Below, in pieces: positions 62,678 to 64,000 of a stretch of DNA of 64,000 nt (positions are counted from its first letter, which is position 1; every line of letters begins with the position of its first letter). Made by a program: the position numbers and the translations under genes. The notes beneath the pieces are model-generated. The model saw only the letters and a program-made list of their open reading frames with translations, made no database searches and had not been told where the DNA came from. Where the stretch lies: NCBI RefSeq assembly GCF_003173755.1, contig NZ_CP029553.1:4116001-4180000 (forward strand). The letters run 5' to 3'. Source of the DNA: Methylobacterium terrae. Lineage in GTDB: Bacteria; Pseudomonadota; Alphaproteobacteria; Rhizobiales; Beijerinckiaceae.

Positions 62678-63646
62678 ATGAAGGCTTTCACCTACGAGCG
62701 CCCCGCCACCGTGGCGGACGCCGCCAAGGCGGTTCTCGCGCAACCGAACGCCCGCTTCATCGCCGGCGGCACCAACCTCCTCGACCTGATGAAGCTGCAG
62801 ATCGAGACGCCGACCCACCTCGTCGACGTCAACCGCCTGCCGCTCGACCGGATCGAGGCGACGTCCGACGGTGGGATTCGCATCGGCGCGATGGTGCGCA
62901 ACGCCGATCTCGCGGCGGACGAGCGGGTGCGGCGCGACTACGGCGTGCTCTCGCGCGCGCTCCTCGCCGGCGCCTCGGGCCAGCTGCGCAACAAGGCGAC
63001 CACCGCCGGCAACCTCCTGCAGCGCACCCGCTGCCCGTACTTCTACGACACCGCGATGCCGTGCAACAAACGCCAGCCCGGCTCCGGCTGCTCGGCGATT
63101 CAGGGCTTCAACCGCATCCTGGCGGTGGTCGGCACGTCCGAGCACTGCATCGCGACCCACCCCTCCGACATGGCGGTGGCGATGCGGGCGCTCGACGCCA
63201 CGGTCGAGACCGCGACGCCGGAGGGGGCGGAGCGGAAGATCCCGATCGCCGACCTGCACCGGCTGCCCGGCGACACGCCGCAGGTCGAGACCAATCTGAA
63301 GCCCGGCGAGATCATCACCGCCGTCACCCTGCCGGCCCCGGTCAAGGGCCGCCACGTCTACCGCAAGGTGCGCGACCGGGCGTCCTACGCCTTCGCCCTG
63401 GTCTCGGTGGCGGCCGTCATCGAGGCCGACGGCGACAAGGTGCGGTCCGCCCGCCTCGCCTTCGGCGGCCTCGCCCACAAGCCCTGGCGGGTGGCCGAGG
63501 CGGAGGAGGCGCTGGTGCGCGAGGGCGTCGGGGCCGCCGGCGAGGCGGCGCTCAAGGGCGCCCGCGGCTACGGCGCCAACGACTTCAAGATCCCGCTCGC
63601 CAAGCGCACCCTCGCGGCCGCGGTCGCGGAAGCGATGCGCGCCTGA
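62678..63646 (+). CDS. paoB: periplasmic aldehyde oxidoreductase, FAD subunit (PaoB-like)
   Basis: The 322-residue subunit binds FAD ([20 protein letters not shown]). It has an extra 4Fe-4S motif as in E. coli Pao[21 protein letters not shown] followed by GSGCSAI. The C-terminal CO-dehydrogenase flavoprotein domain ends the protein. It has no signal of its own and would travel with PaoA. It starts 13 bp after paoA. Confidence 0.92.
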   Translation: MKAFTYERPATVADAAKAVLAQPNARFIAGGTNLLDLMKLQIETPTHLVDVNRLPLDRIEATSDGGIRIGAMVRNADLAADERVRRDYGVLSRALLAGASGQLRNKATTAGNLLQRTRCPYFYDTAMPCNKRQPGSGCSAIQGFNRILAVVGTSEHCIATHPSDMAVAMRALDATVETATPEGAERKIPIADLHRLPGDTPQVETNLKPGEIITAVTLPAPVKGRHVYRKVRDRASYAFALVSVAAVIEADGDKVRSARLAFGGLAHKPWRVAEAEEALVREGVGAAGEAALKGARGYGANDFKIPLAKRTLAAAVAEAMRA

Positions 63647-63668
63647 TCGCCGGATCCGGAGAACAGCC

Positions 63669-64000
63669 ATGGACATGAGCCAGCCGATCGGCGTCACGCC
63701 CCTCGACACGCAAGCGAACGGCCCGGTGGGCCAGCCGATCGACCGCGTCGACGGCCCCCTGAAGGTCACGGGCCGCGCCACTTACGCCTACGAGAGCCGG
63801 GAGATGGCGAATCCCGGCTACGGCTTCGTCGTCACGGCGACGATCGCCAAGGGCCGCATCCGCGACATCGACACCGCGGCCGCCGAGCGGATGCCGGGCG
63901 TCGTGCACGTCCTGACCCACCGCAACGTGCCGGCCCAGGGCGAGAAGAAGGAGCAGGTCGGCCCGCTCCTGACCGACACCGAGATCAGGCACTGGGGCCA
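63669..64000 (+). CDS. paoC: periplasmic aldehyde oxidoreductase, molybdenum subunit (PaoC-like), cut by window edge
   Basis: Only the first 110 or so residues are seen, beginning MDMSQPIGVTPLDTQANGPV, then GQPIDRVDGPLKVTGRATYA. This is the start of the xanthine-oxidase-type large subunit that binds molybdopterin cytosine dinucleotide. VVHVLTHRNVP marks the first hammerhead region. ATG 63669 lies 22 bp after paoB. Most of the gene (usually over 700 residues) is beyond the window. Confidence 0.9.
   Translation, partial: MDMSQPIGVTPLDTQANGPVGQPIDRVDGPLKVTGRATYAYESREMANPGYGFVVTATIAKGRIRDIDTAAAERMPGVVHVLTHRNVPAQGEKKEQVGPLLTDTEIRHWG

Overview
The window is about 64 kb of very GC-rich, densely coded alphaproteobacterial chromosome. 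It most resembles a Methylobacterium-like member of the Hyphomicrobiales/Rhizobiales. The supporting evidence is a class I lysyl-tRNA synthetase, a B12-dependent radical SAM protein of the hopanoid C-2 methylase type, CTTGAC-N17-CTATAT-like promoters, scattered palindromic intergenic repeats, and a full nitrate-assimilation cluster. I see no insertion sequence, prophage, CRISPR array or replication origin. Layout: positions 1-7500 hold the ribosomal/translation block on the minus strand (tuf, tRNA-Trp, secE, nusG, rplK, rplA, then a hpnP-like gene placed between rplA and rplJ, then rplJ and a truncated rplL). Positions 7500-18800 are mixed: lysK, a flavin-dependent oxidoreductase, a VapBC-like pair whose toxin gene is frameshifted by a 7-bp repeat, two short-chain dehydrogenases, an orphan periplasmic binding protein, a membrane glycosyltransferase, a SCO protein and serA. 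Positions 18800-33630 hold nitrate assimilation on the minus strand. NasT and NasS are encoded first. After a leader carrying a sigma-54 promoter and a two-hairpin ANTAR RNA motif come nrtA, nrtB, the transporter ATPase, a stand-alone NirB-like flavoprotein, a NirA-type nitrite reductase, a CysJ-like flavoprotein, nasA and cysG. The parts form one logical unit: nitrate import, two-step reduction to ammonium, siroheme supply, and sensing of nitrate with control by antitermination. Positions 33800-43200 carry carbon metabolism and signalling (GH15 hydrolase, transketolase, metallophosphatase, GGDEF-EAL protein, trehalose-phosphatase, FKBP isomerase). Positions 43400-49800 hold a branched-chain-amino-acid-type ABC transporter (livFGMH plus binding protein) divergent from an IclR regulator, with a palindrome between them that is a candidate operator. 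Positions 49800-57400 hold regulators (a diguanylate cyclase with a degenerate receiver, an XRE-type regulator divergent from an MDR-family reductase, a LuxR-type protein), topoisomerase IB, a GT4 glycosyltransferase and an ETF-beta-lysine-methyltransferase-like gene. Positions 57600-61660 encode a polyamine/iron-type ABC transporter, divergent from a paoABC-like periplasmic molybdenum aldehyde oxidoreductase that runs off the right edge. The strongest non-gene signals are the leader of the nitrate operon, the PIN-toxin frameshift that opens a read-through into the neighbouring oxidoreductase, and the methylase gene inside the ribosomal cluster. I found no clearly new system.
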